Positions 39,547 to 48,451 of a stretch of DNA of 50,653 nt are shown piece after piece. Each line of letters begins with the position of its first letter. Position 1 is the first letter of the stretch. Source of the stretch: Clostridia bacterium (GTDB taxonomy: Bacteria > Bacillota > Clostridia > Oscillospirales > CAG-272); assembly GCA_017447775.1 (NCBI GenBank), contig JAFSMU010000033.1:1-50653 (forward strand), given 5' to 3'. The notes under the pieces are model-generated. The model did not search any database, was not told the DNA's origin, and worked only from the letters and a program-made list of their open reading frames with translations. A program made the translations under genes and the position numbers.

Positions 39547-41127
39547 ATGGCAAAATGCAAAACGGAAAACAAGGAAATAAGACAAGTCCGTTCCGACATA
39601 AGAAAAAGAAGCGCGCTGAACATAATTTTCGGCAAGTCGACTTTTCTTGTGCTTGTTATTCTTGTCGAAATAGGGCTTTTTATTTTTGCGATGATAAAGC
39701 TGTTTGATTACGTTTCGGTTTTTGTCGTTGCGCTTGCGTCGTTTACCGCCGCTATGCTTATTTACCTTGCGAGAACGTCGTCAAGTCCCGAGGTAAAGCT
39801 TTCGTGGATGGCGATAGTGCTGTTGCTTCCGATAATCGGCGCGATGACATACATCTGGGTACACACGTCGCCGGGGTGCAAAATAGAAAAGAAAAAGATC
39901 GACGAGATCGAAGCGGCGACGTCGCACTTCGTTTATGACGACAAAGAGGTCAGAGAGAGATTTTCGGGCAACGGGTACACCGGCACCGCCGATTATCTTA
40001 AAAACGCCGGGAAGTTCCCCGCGTTTGACAAAAGCGACGTAAAATATTTTTCATCCGGGGAAGCGTACTTTGAGTCGCTTAAAGAAGAACTTGAAAAAGC
40101 CGAAAAGTTTATTTTCCTTGAATTTTTCATCATCAAGGAAGGGCACATGTGGGAAACGATACTCGATATCCTCAAAAGAAAAGCCGCGGCGGGCGTTGAG
40201 GTCAGAGTGCTTTACGACGGCTCGTGCGCCATTCTCGATCTGCCGTACGGCTACCCCAAGACTTTGGCGCAATACGGCATCAAGGCCATGATGTACTCGC
40301 GCCTGCGCCCGTTTGTTTCAACGACGTACAACAACCGCGACCACCGCAAGATCGTCGTTGTCGATGGGAAGGTCGCTTTCACGGGCGGCTCAAACCTTGC
40401 CGACGAATATATAAATCTTCGCCATCCTTTCGGGCAGTGGAAGGATGCGTCAGTTATGATATCGGGAAGCGCCGTTTCCGGCTTTACGCTGATGTTCCTG
40501 CGTATGTGGGACGTCGAGGCGCCGCACAGCCATTATGAGTACGGAAGGTACGTCTCGTCGCCGCAAAACGAGGGCGCCGTCGGGTTTGTTGTCCCTTACG
40601 GCGATATGCCGCTCGGCGAGGAAAGACTCGGCGAGTTCGTTTATACCGATATAATCAACCGCGCGGAAAAGTACGTTTATATTATGTCCCCGTATCTTAT
40701 CCTTGACGGAGAGCTTTTATCCGCCTTTTCGCTTGCGGCAAAAAAGGGAGTCGACGTAAGGATAATACTTCCGCACATCCCCGACAAAAAATACGCCTTC
40801 GCGCTTGCGAAAAGCCACTACAAGCAGCTGACCTCCTACGGCGTGAAGATCTACGAATACACGCCGGGGTTCGTTCACTCAAAGGTGTTCCTCTCCGACG
40901 ACAAACACGGCGTTGTGGGGACGGTGAACCTCGATTACAGAAGCCTTTATCACCACTTTGAGTGCGCCCTATATATGAACGGCACCGACGCGCTCAAAGA
41001 AATAAAGACAGATTTTGAAGAAACGTTCAAAATCTCGATGCCCGTTACCGAAGAAACGATCAAAAACGAAAAATTCGGCACGCGCCTGCGCGGAAAGCTG
41101 CTTAAGATCATCGCGCCGCTGATGTAA
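39547..41127 (+). CDS. cls: Cardiolipin synthase (phospholipase D superfamily)
   Basis: A 526-residue membrane enzyme that joins two phosphatidylglycerols to give cardiolipin. Two N-terminal transmembrane helices (about residues 29-51 and 55-75, with another at 85-105) precede the two PLD domains. HKD motif 1 is HRKIVVVDGKVAFTGGSN (about 267); motif 2 is HSKVFLSDDKHGVVGTVN (about 444). The PLD pair and hydrophobic start are typical of Firmicutes ClsA-like enzymes. GGAGGTG precedes the ATG. It is transcribed alone. Confidence 0.95.
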   Translation: MAKCKTENKEIRQVRSDIRKRSALNIIFGKSTFLVLVILVEIGLFIFAMIKLFDYVSVFVVALASFTAAMLIYLARTSSSPEVKLSWMAIVLLLPIIGAMTYIWVHTSPGCKIEKKKIDEIEAATSHFVYDDKEVRERFSGNGYTGTADYLKNAGKFPAFDKSDVKYFSSGEAYFESLKEELEKAEKFIFLEFFIIKEGHMWETILDILKRKAAAGVEVRVLYDGSCAILDLPYGYPKTLAQYGIKAMMYSRLRPFVSTTYNNRDHRKIVVVDGKVAFTGGSNLADEYINLRHPFGQWKDASVMISGSAVSGFTLMFLRMWDVEAPHSHYEYGRYVSSPQNEGAVGFVVPYGDMPLGEERLGEFVYTDIINRAEKYVYIMSPYLILDGELLSAFSLAAKKGVDVRIILPHIPDKKYAFALAKSHYKQLTSYGVKIYEYTPGFVHSKVFLSDDKHGVVGTVNLDYRSLYHHFECALYMNGTDALKEIKTDFEETFKISMPVTEETIKNEKFGTRLRGKLLKIIAPLM

Positions 41128-41136
41128 GTGAATATG

Positions 41137-41172
41137 AAAAAGCCACCCGAATGATCGGGTGGACTTTTTATT
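41137..41172. terminator. Bidirectional terminator after cls
   Basis: CCACCCGA pairs with TCGGGTGG (loop ATGA), with A and T tracts on both sides. Its right edge overlaps the stop of the convergent ABC gene. Confidence 0.88.
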
Positions 41173-42913
41173 TTTTGAATTGGCTGTTGTAAAGCTCGCT
41201 GTAAAAGCCGCCTTTTTCGAGAAGTTCCGCGTGCTTTCCTTGCTCGATGACGTGCCCGTCGCGCATGACGAGTATCACGTCCGCCTCGCGTATCGTCGAA
41301 AGGCGGTGCGCCACGATAAAGCTCGTGCGGCCGCGCATCATGCTTGAAAACGCGTTCTGTATCTTCATTTCCGTCCGCGTGTCGATGGACGAGGTCGCCT
41401 CATCAAGTATCAGCATCGGCGGCAGACAGAGCATAACGCGAGCGATGCAAAGAAGCTGCTTTTGCCCTTGCGAAAGGCTGCCGCCGTCCTCGCCGATGAT
41501 GGTGTCATATCCGTTTTCAAGGCGACGGATAAAGCTGTGCGCGTGCGCGGCCTTTGCCGCGGCTATTATTTCTTCGTCTGTGGCGTCGGGCTTGCCGAAG
41601 GCGATGTTTTCGCGTATCGTGCCCGATTTCAGCCACGTTTCTTGAAGTACCATCCCGTACGAGCGGCGCAAAACGCGGCGACGCATATTGCGTATGTCCG
41701 TTCCGTCGACGGATATTTTGCCGCTGTCAACGTCGTAAAAGCGCATAAGCAGATTTATGACCGTCGTCTTGCCGCATCCCGTCGGGCCGACTATCGCCAC
41801 GCGCTTGCCGGGCGCGGCGTCAAGGGAAAGATGCTCGATAAGCGTGCGGCTTTTGTCGTAAGAAAAGCTGACGTCATCAAGCGAGACCCGCCCGGAAATG
41901 TCGGCGCTCTCGGGGGCATTTTCGTCGTCGTTTGACTGACTTTGCGCGTCAAGCAGGCCGAACACGCGCGCCGCGCACGCAAGCGCGTTCTGAAGCTCGG
42001 TCACAACGCCCGAGATCTCGTTGAACGGCTTTGTGTATTGGTTTGCGTACATAAGGAACGAGGAAAGCGTACCGACAGTCAACGCTCCGTCGCCGCCGGA
42101 AATGACGGCTATCGCGCCGAACAGGCACACGCCAGCGTAAACGATGTTGTTTATAAATCTTGTCGATGGGTTTGTCAGCGACGAGAAGAACACCGCTTTG
42201 AGCGAGCTTTTTTCAAGCCGACGGTTTATCTCCTCGAATTTCTCTATCGATTTTTCCTCGTGCGAGAACGCCTTTACCACCTTTTCGTTCCCGAGCGTTT
42301 CGCCGATGAACGCCGTCTGCTCGCCGCGTATTTTTGACTGCGCGCCGAAAAACGAGTACGTCTTTTTGGCGATAAAGCTTGCCGTGATAAGCGAAAGCGG
42401 CGTTATCAGAATGACGACAAGCGCCACCTTCCAGTTGAGGTAGAGCATAAAGCCGATCGTGCCGAATATCGTGACGATCCCCGTGAAGAATTGCGAAAAG
42501 CCCATAAGCAGCCCGTCCGTCACCTGATCGACGTCGGTTATTACTTTGCTGACGACCTCTCCCGTCGGGTGAGAGTCGATGTATGAAAGCGGCAGGGACT
42601 CGATTTTGCGTATGGCGTCGTTTCGCATATCGCGCGTAACGCCGTAGGTGATGTTGTTGTTCAGAACGTTCATCAGCCACTGCGAAACGATGACGGCGAT
42701 GATGCACACCGCTATCTTGACTATCTCGCGCGCAATACCCGCCATATCGACGTTGCCCGCCGACACCGCCATATCTATTGCGTTGCCGACGAGTATCGGG
42801 ATATACAGCGCAAGCAGGGAAGTGACAGCGGCGAATATGACCGACAAAACGAGCTTTGGCGTGTATTTTTTGATGTATTTCAAAACTCTATTCAGCGTAC
42901 CTTTGTTTTTCAT
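41168..42913 (-). CDS. ABC exporter half-transporter, second subunit
   Basis: A 581-residue fused membrane-ATPase protein, the second half of a heterodimeric exporter. Six helices span about residues 15-300. The ATPase has Walker A GPTGCGKTT, Q-loop MVLQETWLKSGTIREN, signature LSQGQ (as in YheH/LmrD-type subunits), canonical Walker B MLILDEATSSID and switch AHRLS. I place the start at 42913: AAGGAGG lies 7 bases before this ATG, which overlaps the stop of the partner gene (ATGA). A longer frame extends upstream but covers the partner's end. Substrate is unknown; homologues export drugs, lipids or peptides. Confidence 0.93.
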   Translation of the reverse strand: MKNKGTLNRVLKYIKKYTPKLVLSVIFAAVTSLLALYIPILVGNAIDMAVSAGNVDMAGIAREIVKIAVCIIAVIVSQWLMNVLNNNITYGVTRDMRNDAIRKIESLPLSYIDSHPTGEVVSKVITDVDQVTDGLLMGFSQFFTGIVTIFGTIGFMLYLNWKVALVVILITPLSLITASFIAKKTYSFFGAQSKIRGEQTAFIGETLGNEKVVKAFSHEEKSIEKFEEINRRLEKSSLKAVFFSSLTNPSTRFINNIVYAGVCLFGAIAVISGGDGALTVGTLSSFLMYANQYTKPFNEISGVVTELQNALACAARVFGLLDAQSQSNDDENAPESADISGRVSLDDVSFSYDKSRTLIEHLSLDAAPGKRVAIVGPTGCGKTTVINLLMRFYDVDSGKISVDGTDIRNMRRRVLRRSYGMVLQETWLKSGTIRENIAFGKPDATDEEIIAAAKAAHAHSFIRRLENGYDTIIGEDGGSLSQGQKQLLCIARVMLCLPPMLILDEATSSIDTRTEMKIQNAFSSMMRGRTSFIVAHRLSTIREADVILVMRDGHVIEQGKHAELLEKGGFYSELYNSQFKK

Positions 42914-44652
42914 CTCACAGCCTCCTTTTCGTCGGGGTACTGTGAAAAATAAATCTCGCGGTAAGGTTCGCATGATTTTATCAGCTCGTCGTGCGTTCCG
43001 ACGCCGACGAGTGCGCCGTCGTCGAGTACGATTATCTTATCGGCAAACATAACGGACGACGCGCGCTGGGAAACGACAAACACCGTTGAATCAAGCTCCT
43101 TTATCGCCGAGCGAAGCGCGGCGTCAGTCGCGTAGTCAAGCGCCGAGGCGCTGTCGTCGAGGATCAGTATCTCGGGATTTTTTACAAGCGCGCGGGCGAT
43201 CGTCAGCCGCTGTCGCTGACCGCCCGAAAGGTTGCGCGCGTCCTGCTCGATTACGTAGTCAAGCCCGCCTTTCTTATCAACGACGTCCCACGCCTGAGCT
43301 GAAATTATCGCGCGGTTTATTTCGTCGTCGGTGGCAGACTCGTTGCCCCAAAGGATGTTTTCGCGTATCGTGCCGGAGAACAGCACTGCCTTTTGCGGCA
43401 CAACGCCGATTTTTTTAAGCAACTCTTTTTTGTCGTAATCGTCGACCGGCACGCCGTCAACTGTAACCTCGCCGCCGCTTGCGCGGTAGAATGCGGGAAT
43501 AAGGTTAACAAGCGACGTTTTGCCGCTGCCCGTGCCGCCGATAACGCCGACGGTCTCGCCTTTTGAAACGGTAAACGAAACGCCGCAAAGCGCCTCGTCG
43601 CCGCCTTCGGTGTATTTTAGGCTCACGTTGTCAAACGCGACGGCATAATCGTTCTTCTTTTCAATTTTATTGCGCGCAATTTTGCTGTCGCCGCCGTCGA
43701 GCGTTTGTGAAACGCCCGATATTATGTCGCCTATGCGGTTGCCGCACGCAATAGCCTTTGACGTTGTGATTATGAGATTTGCAAGCTTTATAAGCTCGAT
43801 AAGTATCTGAGCCATATAGTTGTACAGCGCGACGATCGATCCTTGAAGAATAAACCCGCCGTCAACGCGCCGCGCGCCGATGTAGACGATAAAAATGACG
43901 GCGGCGTTGATAAGCAGATACGTCAGCGGGTTCATAAGCGCCGATATTCTGCCGACGAAAAGCTGGATCTTTGTAAGCGCCGCGTTGTGCTTGTCAAATT
44001 CGTCGATCTCGCTGTCCTCACGCGCAAACGCACGGATGACGCGCGCGCCGTCGAGGTTTTCCTTTGTTTTTTTCAGCAGCGTGTCAACGCCGGACTGCGA
44101 TTTTTTGTAAAGCGGTATCGTTATAAGCATAATGCCGAAAACGACGACGGAGAGAAGCGGGATCACGACGGCGAAAACGACGGCGCTCTGCGCATCGATG
44201 GTGAACGCCATTATCGCCGCGCCGAAAACGATCACAGGCGCGCGCAAAAACAGACGTAAAACAAGATTTACCCCGTTTTGAAGCTGATTTACGTCGCTCG
44301 TCATACGCGTAATCATCGTCGACGTGCCGAGCTTGTCTATTTCCGAGTACGAAAGGTACTGCATTTTGCTAAACAGCGCCGAGCGCACGTCAGTTGCAAA
44401 CCCGACGGCCGCCTTTGCCGCAAAGTACTGCGCCGCCACAGCCATCGCCATACCGACAGCCGCCAGCGCCACAAGGATCAGCGACAGTTTTACGATGTAT
44501 CCGCTGCCGAGGCCGCCGTTTATCCCGTTGTCGATTATCGCCTTGACCACAAGCGGCACCATAAGATCGAAGCACGCTTCAAGCAGCTTGAACAACGGTG
44601 CAAGGATGCACTCGCGCCGTTGCTTTTTCAGATAAATGAGCAAATTTTTCAA
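42910..44652 (-). CDS. ABC exporter half-transporter, first subunit with degenerate site
   Basis: A 580-residue partner of the heterodimeric exporter. The six-helix domain is followed by Walker A GGTGSGKTS, Q-loop VVPQKAVLFSGTIREN, signature LSGGQRQ and Walker B ILILDDSASALD. Asp replaces the catalytic Glu and the switch His is Gln (VSQRAS), so one ATP site of the dimer is degenerate, as in BmrC/TM287-type subunits. The start is inferred as TTG at 44652 (M-K-N-L-L-I-Y-L-K-K), 6 bases after GGGAGA. A longer frame from 44706 runs through a GC hairpin and is unlikely. It overlaps its partner by 4 bases. Confidence 0.92.
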   Translation of the reverse strand: MKNLLIYLKKQRRECILAPLFKLLEACFDLMVPLVVKAIIDNGINGGLGSGYIVKLSLILVALAAVGMAMAVAAQYFAAKAAVGFATDVRSALFSKMQYLSYSEIDKLGTSTMITRMTSDVNQLQNGVNLVLRLFLRAPVIVFGAAIMAFTIDAQSAVVFAVVIPLLSVVVFGIMLITIPLYKKSQSGVDTLLKKTKENLDGARVIRAFAREDSEIDEFDKHNAALTKIQLFVGRISALMNPLTYLLINAAVIFIVYIGARRVDGGFILQGSIVALYNYMAQILIELIKLANLIITTSKAIACGNRIGDIISGVSQTLDGGDSKIARNKIEKKNDYAVAFDNVSLKYTEGGDEALCGVSFTVSKGETVGVIGGTGSGKTSLVNLIPAFYRASGGEVTVDGVPVDDYDKKELLKKIGVVPQKAVLFSGTIRENILWGNESATDDEINRAIISAQAWDVVDKKGGLDYVIEQDARNLSGGQRQRLTIARALVKNPEILILDDSASALDYATDAALRSAIKELDSTVFVVSQRASSVMFADKIIVLDDGALVGVGTHDELIKSCEPYREIYFSQYPDEKEAVR

Positions 44653-44677
44653 ATCTGTTCTCCCGTCATCAAAGATA

Positions 44678-44698
44678 AAGCCCGCGTATAGCGGGCTT
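44678..44698 (-). promoter_or_regulatory. Hairpin between regulator and ABC genes
   Basis: AAGCCCGC-TATAC-GCGGGCTT on the minus strand, followed by TATCTTTG with a poor T run. It lies between the regulator stop and the ABC start and may be a weak attenuator or RNA-stability hairpin. Confidence 0.5.
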
Positions 44699-44702
44699 GT
44701 GT

Positions 44703-45524
44703 TCAAATAAGCTCCTCAAACGCCGCTTTGCGCTTTTCCGACGTTTCGAGCGTGCCCTTAAAGTCGGAGCGTTTTCTGTAAACGTCTTCAAGCGAGCGGA
44801 GCATATAATATTTCGTAAGCTTGTCGCCGACGACCTTCAGCCTGTCAAGAAGCGCCTTTTCCGCGTCCGCAAGCCTGCCGACTTTGATGAGCTTTGCAAT
44901 AAGCACGTGCGTTTTATGCTCGGGCAAAAGTTCGATGTTCCCGATGTCAACGCCATACAGCGCCGCGATGTACGCCGACGTCTCGTCAAATTCATCGTAG
45001 CTCAGCTTCGGCACGTCTGAAAAATTCTTTTTGCCGACGATGGCGTCGCAAAGCAGATACATACGGCGTATTTTTGAAACCTCGTCGGGAAGGGCATAAA
45101 AAGTCTTTGCCGAAAAGTCGCCCGCCGTTGTAAAATATTCAAGCGCCTGAGCTATCCGTCTTTCTTTCAGCGCGTCAAGACCGAGAGAGTACGACGCGCG
45201 CATAATGATAAGCGAAGCCTCGTCGCCGGAGAGCGCCGCGCCGGCCTTTACGCATTCCTCAAACCTGCCCGCTTTAAACATGGTGCGAAGCTCGGAAAGC
45301 CCGTCCGCATTGGAGTAGATCACGGGGCTGTCGCTGTCGGACATAAGGTATTCAACAGGAACGCCGAGTCTTTCGGCAAGCGCGCGAGCCGCCTTATACG
45401 AAGGTCTTGCAGAGCCGCTTTCGATAAGGCTGAGCATATTCCTCGTTATAATTCCGTCGGAAAGGGATGACTGCGTAAATCCTTTCTCCTTGCGGAGTGT
45501 CTTTATTTTTTCCCCGATTGACAT
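44703..45524 (-). CDS. XRE-family transcriptional regulator with TPR-like C-terminal part
   Basis: A 273-residue regulator. The N-terminal helix-turn-helix (residues about 3-60: GEKIKTLRKEKGFTQSSLSDGI, TRNMLSLIESGSARPS, AARALAERLGVPVEYLM) is followed by a helical repeat region (from about 75) with TPR-like stretches, as in peptide-sensing Rgg/PlcR-type or energy-sensing regulators. The ligand is unknown. The ATG at 45524 has AAGGAG 6 bases upstream, whereas an upstream extension would cover the operators. It is the first gene of the ABC exporter operon and probably represses it. Confidence 0.88.
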   Translation of the reverse strand: MSIGEKIKTLRKEKGFTQSSLSDGIITRNMLSLIESGSARPSYKAARALAERLGVPVEYLMSDSDSPVIYSNADGLSELRTMFKAGRFEECVKAGAALSGDEASLIIMRASYSLGLDALKERRIAQALEYFTTAGDFSAKTFYALPDEVSKIRRMYLLCDAIVGKKNFSDVPKLSYDEFDETSAYIAALYGVDIGNIELLPEHKTHVLIAKLIKVGRLADAEKALLDRLKVVGDKLTKYYMLRSLEDVYRKRSDFKGTLETSEKRKAAFEELI

Positions 45525-45541
45525 GGTAAACTCCTTAAAAG

Positions 45542-45556
45542 GTAAATAAAATTTAC
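45542..45556 (-). promoter_or_regulatory. Operator 1 of the XRE regulator
   Basis: GTAAAT-AAA-ATTTAC, a perfect 6-bp inverted repeat with a 3-base spacer, in the leader 18 bases before the regulator start. The same palindrome recurs 38 bp upstream. Confidence 0.7.
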
Positions 45557-45564
45557 TTATTGAC

Positions 45565-45577
45565 CGCATTTTATGCG
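45565..45577 (-). promoter_or_regulatory. Central palindrome between the two operators
   Basis: CGCAT-TTT-ATGCG is a 5-bp inverted repeat lying between the two GTAAAT operators. It may be a second binding site or a small hairpin in the transcript. Confidence 0.45.
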
Positions 45578-45579
45578 AT

Positions 45580-45594
45580 GTAAATTCGATTTAC
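45580..45594 (-). promoter_or_regulatory. Operator 2 of the XRE regulator
   Basis: GTAAAT-TCG-ATTTAC matches operator 1 in both arms and spacer length. It starts 5 bases downstream of the -10 box, across the transcription start, so bound protein would block initiation. Confidence 0.72.
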
Positions 45595-45598
45595 CTTT

Positions 45599-45627
45599 AT
45601 TTTACCATCGATTTGGCGTGTTGTCAA
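45599..45627 (-). promoter_or_regulatory. Promoter of the regulator/ABC exporter operon
   Basis: On the minus strand: TTGACA (45627-45622), 17 bases, TAAAAT (45604-45599). The -35 box is consensus. Confidence 0.82.
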
Positions 45628-45635
45628 CAATATTT

Positions 45636-46139
45636 TTACGTTTTTTTACCCTTTTCGACGCCTTTTTCAACCAAAACCGCGATTCCGTATGCGACCACCG
45701 TCCCGATGAACGCTCCTACCGTATCTATCACCATATCGGCAAACTGGCACGACCGCCCGGGAACGAATATCTGATGCACCTCGTCAAGCACTGAAAACAC
45801 GGCGCACGCGCCCGTCGGAATAAGTATGACGAATATCCATTTCATAGAGAAAGTAGAACAGAAAAGCGCAGCCCATATACCGAGAAAGGCAAATTCAAGA
45901 ACGTGCGCGAGCTTTCTTACGGCGTTGCCGATGTTTTCAAGAACGACGGCTTGCTGTTGCTCCGTTTTGTTTTTGTGCGAGGGGTCAAACATATTTACTA
46001 TTTTTGACGTTACGCTTTCGCTTGTCTTTGAAGATGCGTCCGCACTTTGTGATGAAAACCAAAATATCATCGTCGCCGCAAGTATTATCATTATCAGAAA
46101 AATTATGCGCGCGACCTTCGTTTTTTTCGATATTGACAT
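45636..46139 (-). CDS. VanZ family membrane protein
   Basis: A 167-residue membrane protein of the VanZ-like family. Family blocks are FWFSSQSADASSKTS after helix 1, RKLAHVLEFAFLGIWAAL, DEVHQIFVPGRSCQFADMVIDTVGAFIGTVV. There are about four to five helices. VanZ of enterococci gives low-level teicoplanin resistance; in general the family's role is unclear. GGGG lies about 7 bases before the ATG. It is the last gene of the minus-strand seven-gene operon. No terminator is seen before the regulator promoter 10 bases later. Confidence 0.9.
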   Translation of the reverse strand: MSISKKTKVARIIFLIMIILAATMIFWFSSQSADASSKTSESVTSKIVNMFDPSHKNKTEQQQAVVLENIGNAVRKLAHVLEFAFLGIWAALFCSTFSMKWIFVILIPTGACAVFSVLDEVHQIFVPGRSCQFADMVIDTVGAFIGTVVAYGIAVLVEKGVEKGKKT

Positions 46140-46141
46140 AA

Positions 46142-46169
46142 ATTTACCCCGGATTTACCTTTATTTACC
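46142..46169 (-). promoter_or_regulatory. Three direct GGTAAAT half-sites before vanZ
   Basis: On the minus strand GGTAAAT occurs three times at 10- and 11-base spacing, about one DNA turn, in the amidase stop and the vanZ leader. Each equals one arm of the XRE operator 550 bp downstream. Binding is inferred, not shown. Confidence 0.4.
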
Positions 46170-46793
46170 CTGTGAAGTCAATGGGTTTACGCTATCCTTA
46201 AACGCCTGCCACTCGTCGGGGTGTGCCACGAAATACCGCGGGCAGTCTTTGCCGGTCACGTCGTAGTGGCGGATAACGTCGTCTGATGTGAGCGAGTATT
46301 TTTCGCACAGCCATCCTACAAGTGCGCGCAGGGAAGAAAGCGTCTTTTCGTTGAATTTACCGCTATCGTCGGGGTGGCAGCACTCTATCGTTATCGAGTG
46401 GCGGTTTGATTCCATTTTGCCGTTTGCCCACGATACGCAATCGAGCGGAACGCACTGGATTATCTCCCCGTCAAGCCCGATAATGAAATGCGCCGACGCG
46501 CTGACGCCGTGGCCGTCCGCAAGGCTGTTGAAGTAATTTCTGTTGGCGACGGCGCTCGAACCGGGATTTGCCGTATAGTGAACGACGACGTTCTGAATTT
46601 CGCCGAGTTTCTCGCCGTCGTAGGTGAAATCGCTCTGCTTTATTATCATCGTCTGCACGTTCAGCTCTTTTGGAAAATCAGTCGTCGCGCCGGCGTTTTT
46701 CGAGTCGATGCTGACCTTGACCGCCACGACCGCAAGCACCGCCGCGACAACGGCGGCGATGATGACGAGCGTTATCATTGTGTTTTTCTTCAT
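46161..46793 (-). CDS. N-acetylmuramoyl-L-alanine amidase (Amidase_2), membrane-anchored
   Basis: A 210-residue amidase that cleaves the bond between MurNAc and L-Ala in peptidoglycan. The N-terminal helix (TMITLVIIAAVVAAVLAVVAV) anchors it or acts as an uncleaved signal. The Amidase_2 (PGRP-like) domain shows zinc ligand His in VVVHYTANPG, SAHFIIGLDGEIIQCVPLD, and His and Cys in IRHYDVTGKDCPRYF. There is no clear ribosome site; the ATG lies 1 base after the PFL stop, so coupled translation is likely. Confidence 0.93.
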   Translation of the reverse strand: MKKNTMITLVIIAAVVAAVLAVVAVKVSIDSKNAGATTDFPKELNVQTMIIKQSDFTYDGEKLGEIQNVVVHYTANPGSSAVANRNYFNSLADGHGVSASAHFIIGLDGEIIQCVPLDCVSWANGKMESNRHSITIECCHPDDSGKFNEKTLSSLRALVGWLCEKYSLTSDDVIRHYDVTGKDCPRYFVAHPDEWQAFKDSVNPLTSQGK

Positions 46794-46794
46794 A

Positions 46795-48159
46795 TCAGTT
46801 TTTAAGTGAATGTATGGGGGCGGGGATGTGTCCGCCGCGGGAAATGAACTTTTCGGGCGAGAAGCCGTTTACTTCCATTACGGGCGCGCGGCCGAGCAGA
46901 CCGCCGAAGTTCACGCTGTCGCCGACCTTTTTGCCGTGCGCGGGAATGACTCTCACCGCCGTTGTCTTCGTATTGGCAACGCCGATCGCTATCTCGTCGG
47001 CGATGATACCCGAAATGACGTTTTCATCGGTGTCGCCGGGGATCGCTATCATATCAAGTCCGACGGAGCAAACAGCCGTCATCGCTTCGAGCTTGTTCAG
47101 TGTAAGAGCGCCGCGCTCGACAGCCGCGATCATGCCCGCGTCCTCCGATACGGGAATAAACGAACCCGACAGCCCGCCGACGTTCTGCGCCGCCATAAGA
47201 CCGCCCTTTTTCACCGCGTCGTTGAGCATATACAGGCACGCCGTGGTGCCGTGCGCGCCGACCGATTCAAGTCCCATCTCTTCAAGTATAAACGCAACCG
47301 AATCACCTACAGCCGGCGTCGGCGCAAGGGAAAGATCGACGATTCCGCGCGACGCGCCGAGCATCTGCGCCGCCTCCGCCAGTGCTAGCTGGCCTACGCG
47401 CGTTATCTTGAACGAGGTGCGCTTGATGACCTCGGCAAGCTCCGATAAATCGCAACTTCCGGCGCGTTTTATCGCCGACGCGACGACTCCGGGGCCTGAT
47501 ATGCCGACGTTTATCGCACATTCGGCCTCGCCCGCGCCGTGAAACGCGCCTGCCATGAACGGATTGTCCTCGGGCGCGTTTGCGAACACGACGAGCTTGG
47601 CGCACCCTATCGAGTCGCTCTCGCGCGTGATATACGCAAGCTCCTTTATGGCTTTGCCCATTTTTGCGATGGCGTCCATATTTATGCCCGCCTTTGTCGA
47701 CGCGACGTTGACAGACGAACAAAGCCGCTTTGTGCCGGATATCGCCTCGGGTATGGCGTCGATAAGCGCCGCCGCGCCGCGAGATTCGCCCTTTTGCACG
47801 AGCGCCGAAAAGCCGCCGATGAAGTTTATCCCCGTCGCGTCTGCCGCGCGGTCGAGCGCCTGCGCTATCTTGACGTAACCGTCGCTGTCCGATGCGCCGC
47901 CGATAAGCGAAACCGGCGTTACCGAAACGCGCTTGTTTATGACGGGAATGCCGTATTTTTTCTCTATCGCCTCGCCGACCTTTACAAGATCGTGCGCGCG
48001 CGACGTTATCTTATCGTAAATATTGTCGCAAAGGCGCTTTGTGTCGTCGCTGACGCAGTCAAACAGGGAAATGCCCATTGTTATGGTGCGTATATCGAGG
48101 TTTTCCTCGCTTATCATATTTATCGTTTCGAGGATGTCTTTTGTGCTTATGATCGGCAT
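46795..48159 (-). CDS. PFL family protein (UPF0210)
   Basis: A 454-residue cytoplasmic protein of the UPF0210/DUF711 family, whose fold resembles pyruvate formate-lyase but whose activity is unproven. Family blocks are [47 protein letters not shown] and [22 protein letters not shown]. The full length fits the family. It always pairs with a small ACT protein, which is present 9 bases upstream. It may be involved in a glycyl-radical or amino-acid-related process, but no activating enzyme is near. Confidence 0.94.
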   Translation of the reverse strand: MPIISTKDILETINMISEENLDIRTITMGISLFDCVSDDTKRLCDNIYDKITSRAHDLVKVGEAIEKKYGIPVINKRVSVTPVSLIGGASDSDGYVKIAQALDRAADATGINFIGGFSALVQKGESRGAAALIDAIPEAISGTKRLCSSVNVASTKAGINMDAIAKMGKAIKELAYITRESDSIGCAKLVVFANAPEDNPFMAGAFHGAGEAECAINVGISGPGVVASAIKRAGSCDLSELAEVIKRTSFKITRVGQLALAEAAQMLGASRGIVDLSLAPTPAVGDSVAFILEEMGLESVGAHGTTACLYMLNDAVKKGGLMAAQNVGGLSGSFIPVSEDAGMIAAVERGALTLNKLEAMTAVCSVGLDMIAIPGDTDENVISGIIADEIAIGVANTKTTAVRVIPAHGKKVGDSVNFGGLLGRAPVMEVNGFSPEKFISRGGHIPAPIHSLKN

Positions 48160-48168
48160 ATCCGCTCC

Positions 48169-48438
48169 TTAAATCTTATGCATCGAGTCGAATATCTGCT
48201 CGTGCATCGTGTTTATCACAAGGCCTGACTTGTGGCCAAGCTCGCTCATTATATCGACAAATTTTGAAAACTCAACGGTCAGCCCGTCGATGTCGACTAT
48301 CATTATCATAACGAAATACCCGTCAAGCACGCTTTGAGAAATATCCCCGATGTTGACGCCGTACTCGGCGCATTTTGTGCTGACCTTTGCAACGATCCCC
48401 GCGGAATCCTTGCCCGTAACAGAAATAACAGCTCTCAT
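48169..48438 (-). CDS. ACT domain protein (UPF0237)
   Basis: An 89-residue single ACT domain (MRAVISVTGKDSAGIVAKVSTKCAEYGVNIGDISQSVLDGYFVMIMIVD). ACT domains bind amino acids and regulate partners. It is conserved next to the PFL protein and probably acts on it. It lies 13 bases downstream of the methyltransferase. GAGGTC-like purines precede the ATG. Confidence 0.94.
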   Translation of the reverse strand: MRAVISVTGKDSAGIVAKVSTKCAEYGVNIGDISQSVLDGYFVMIMIVDIDGLTVEFSKFVDIMSELGHKSGLVINTMHEQIFDSMHKI

Positions 48439-48451
48439 TTCGACCTCACAT

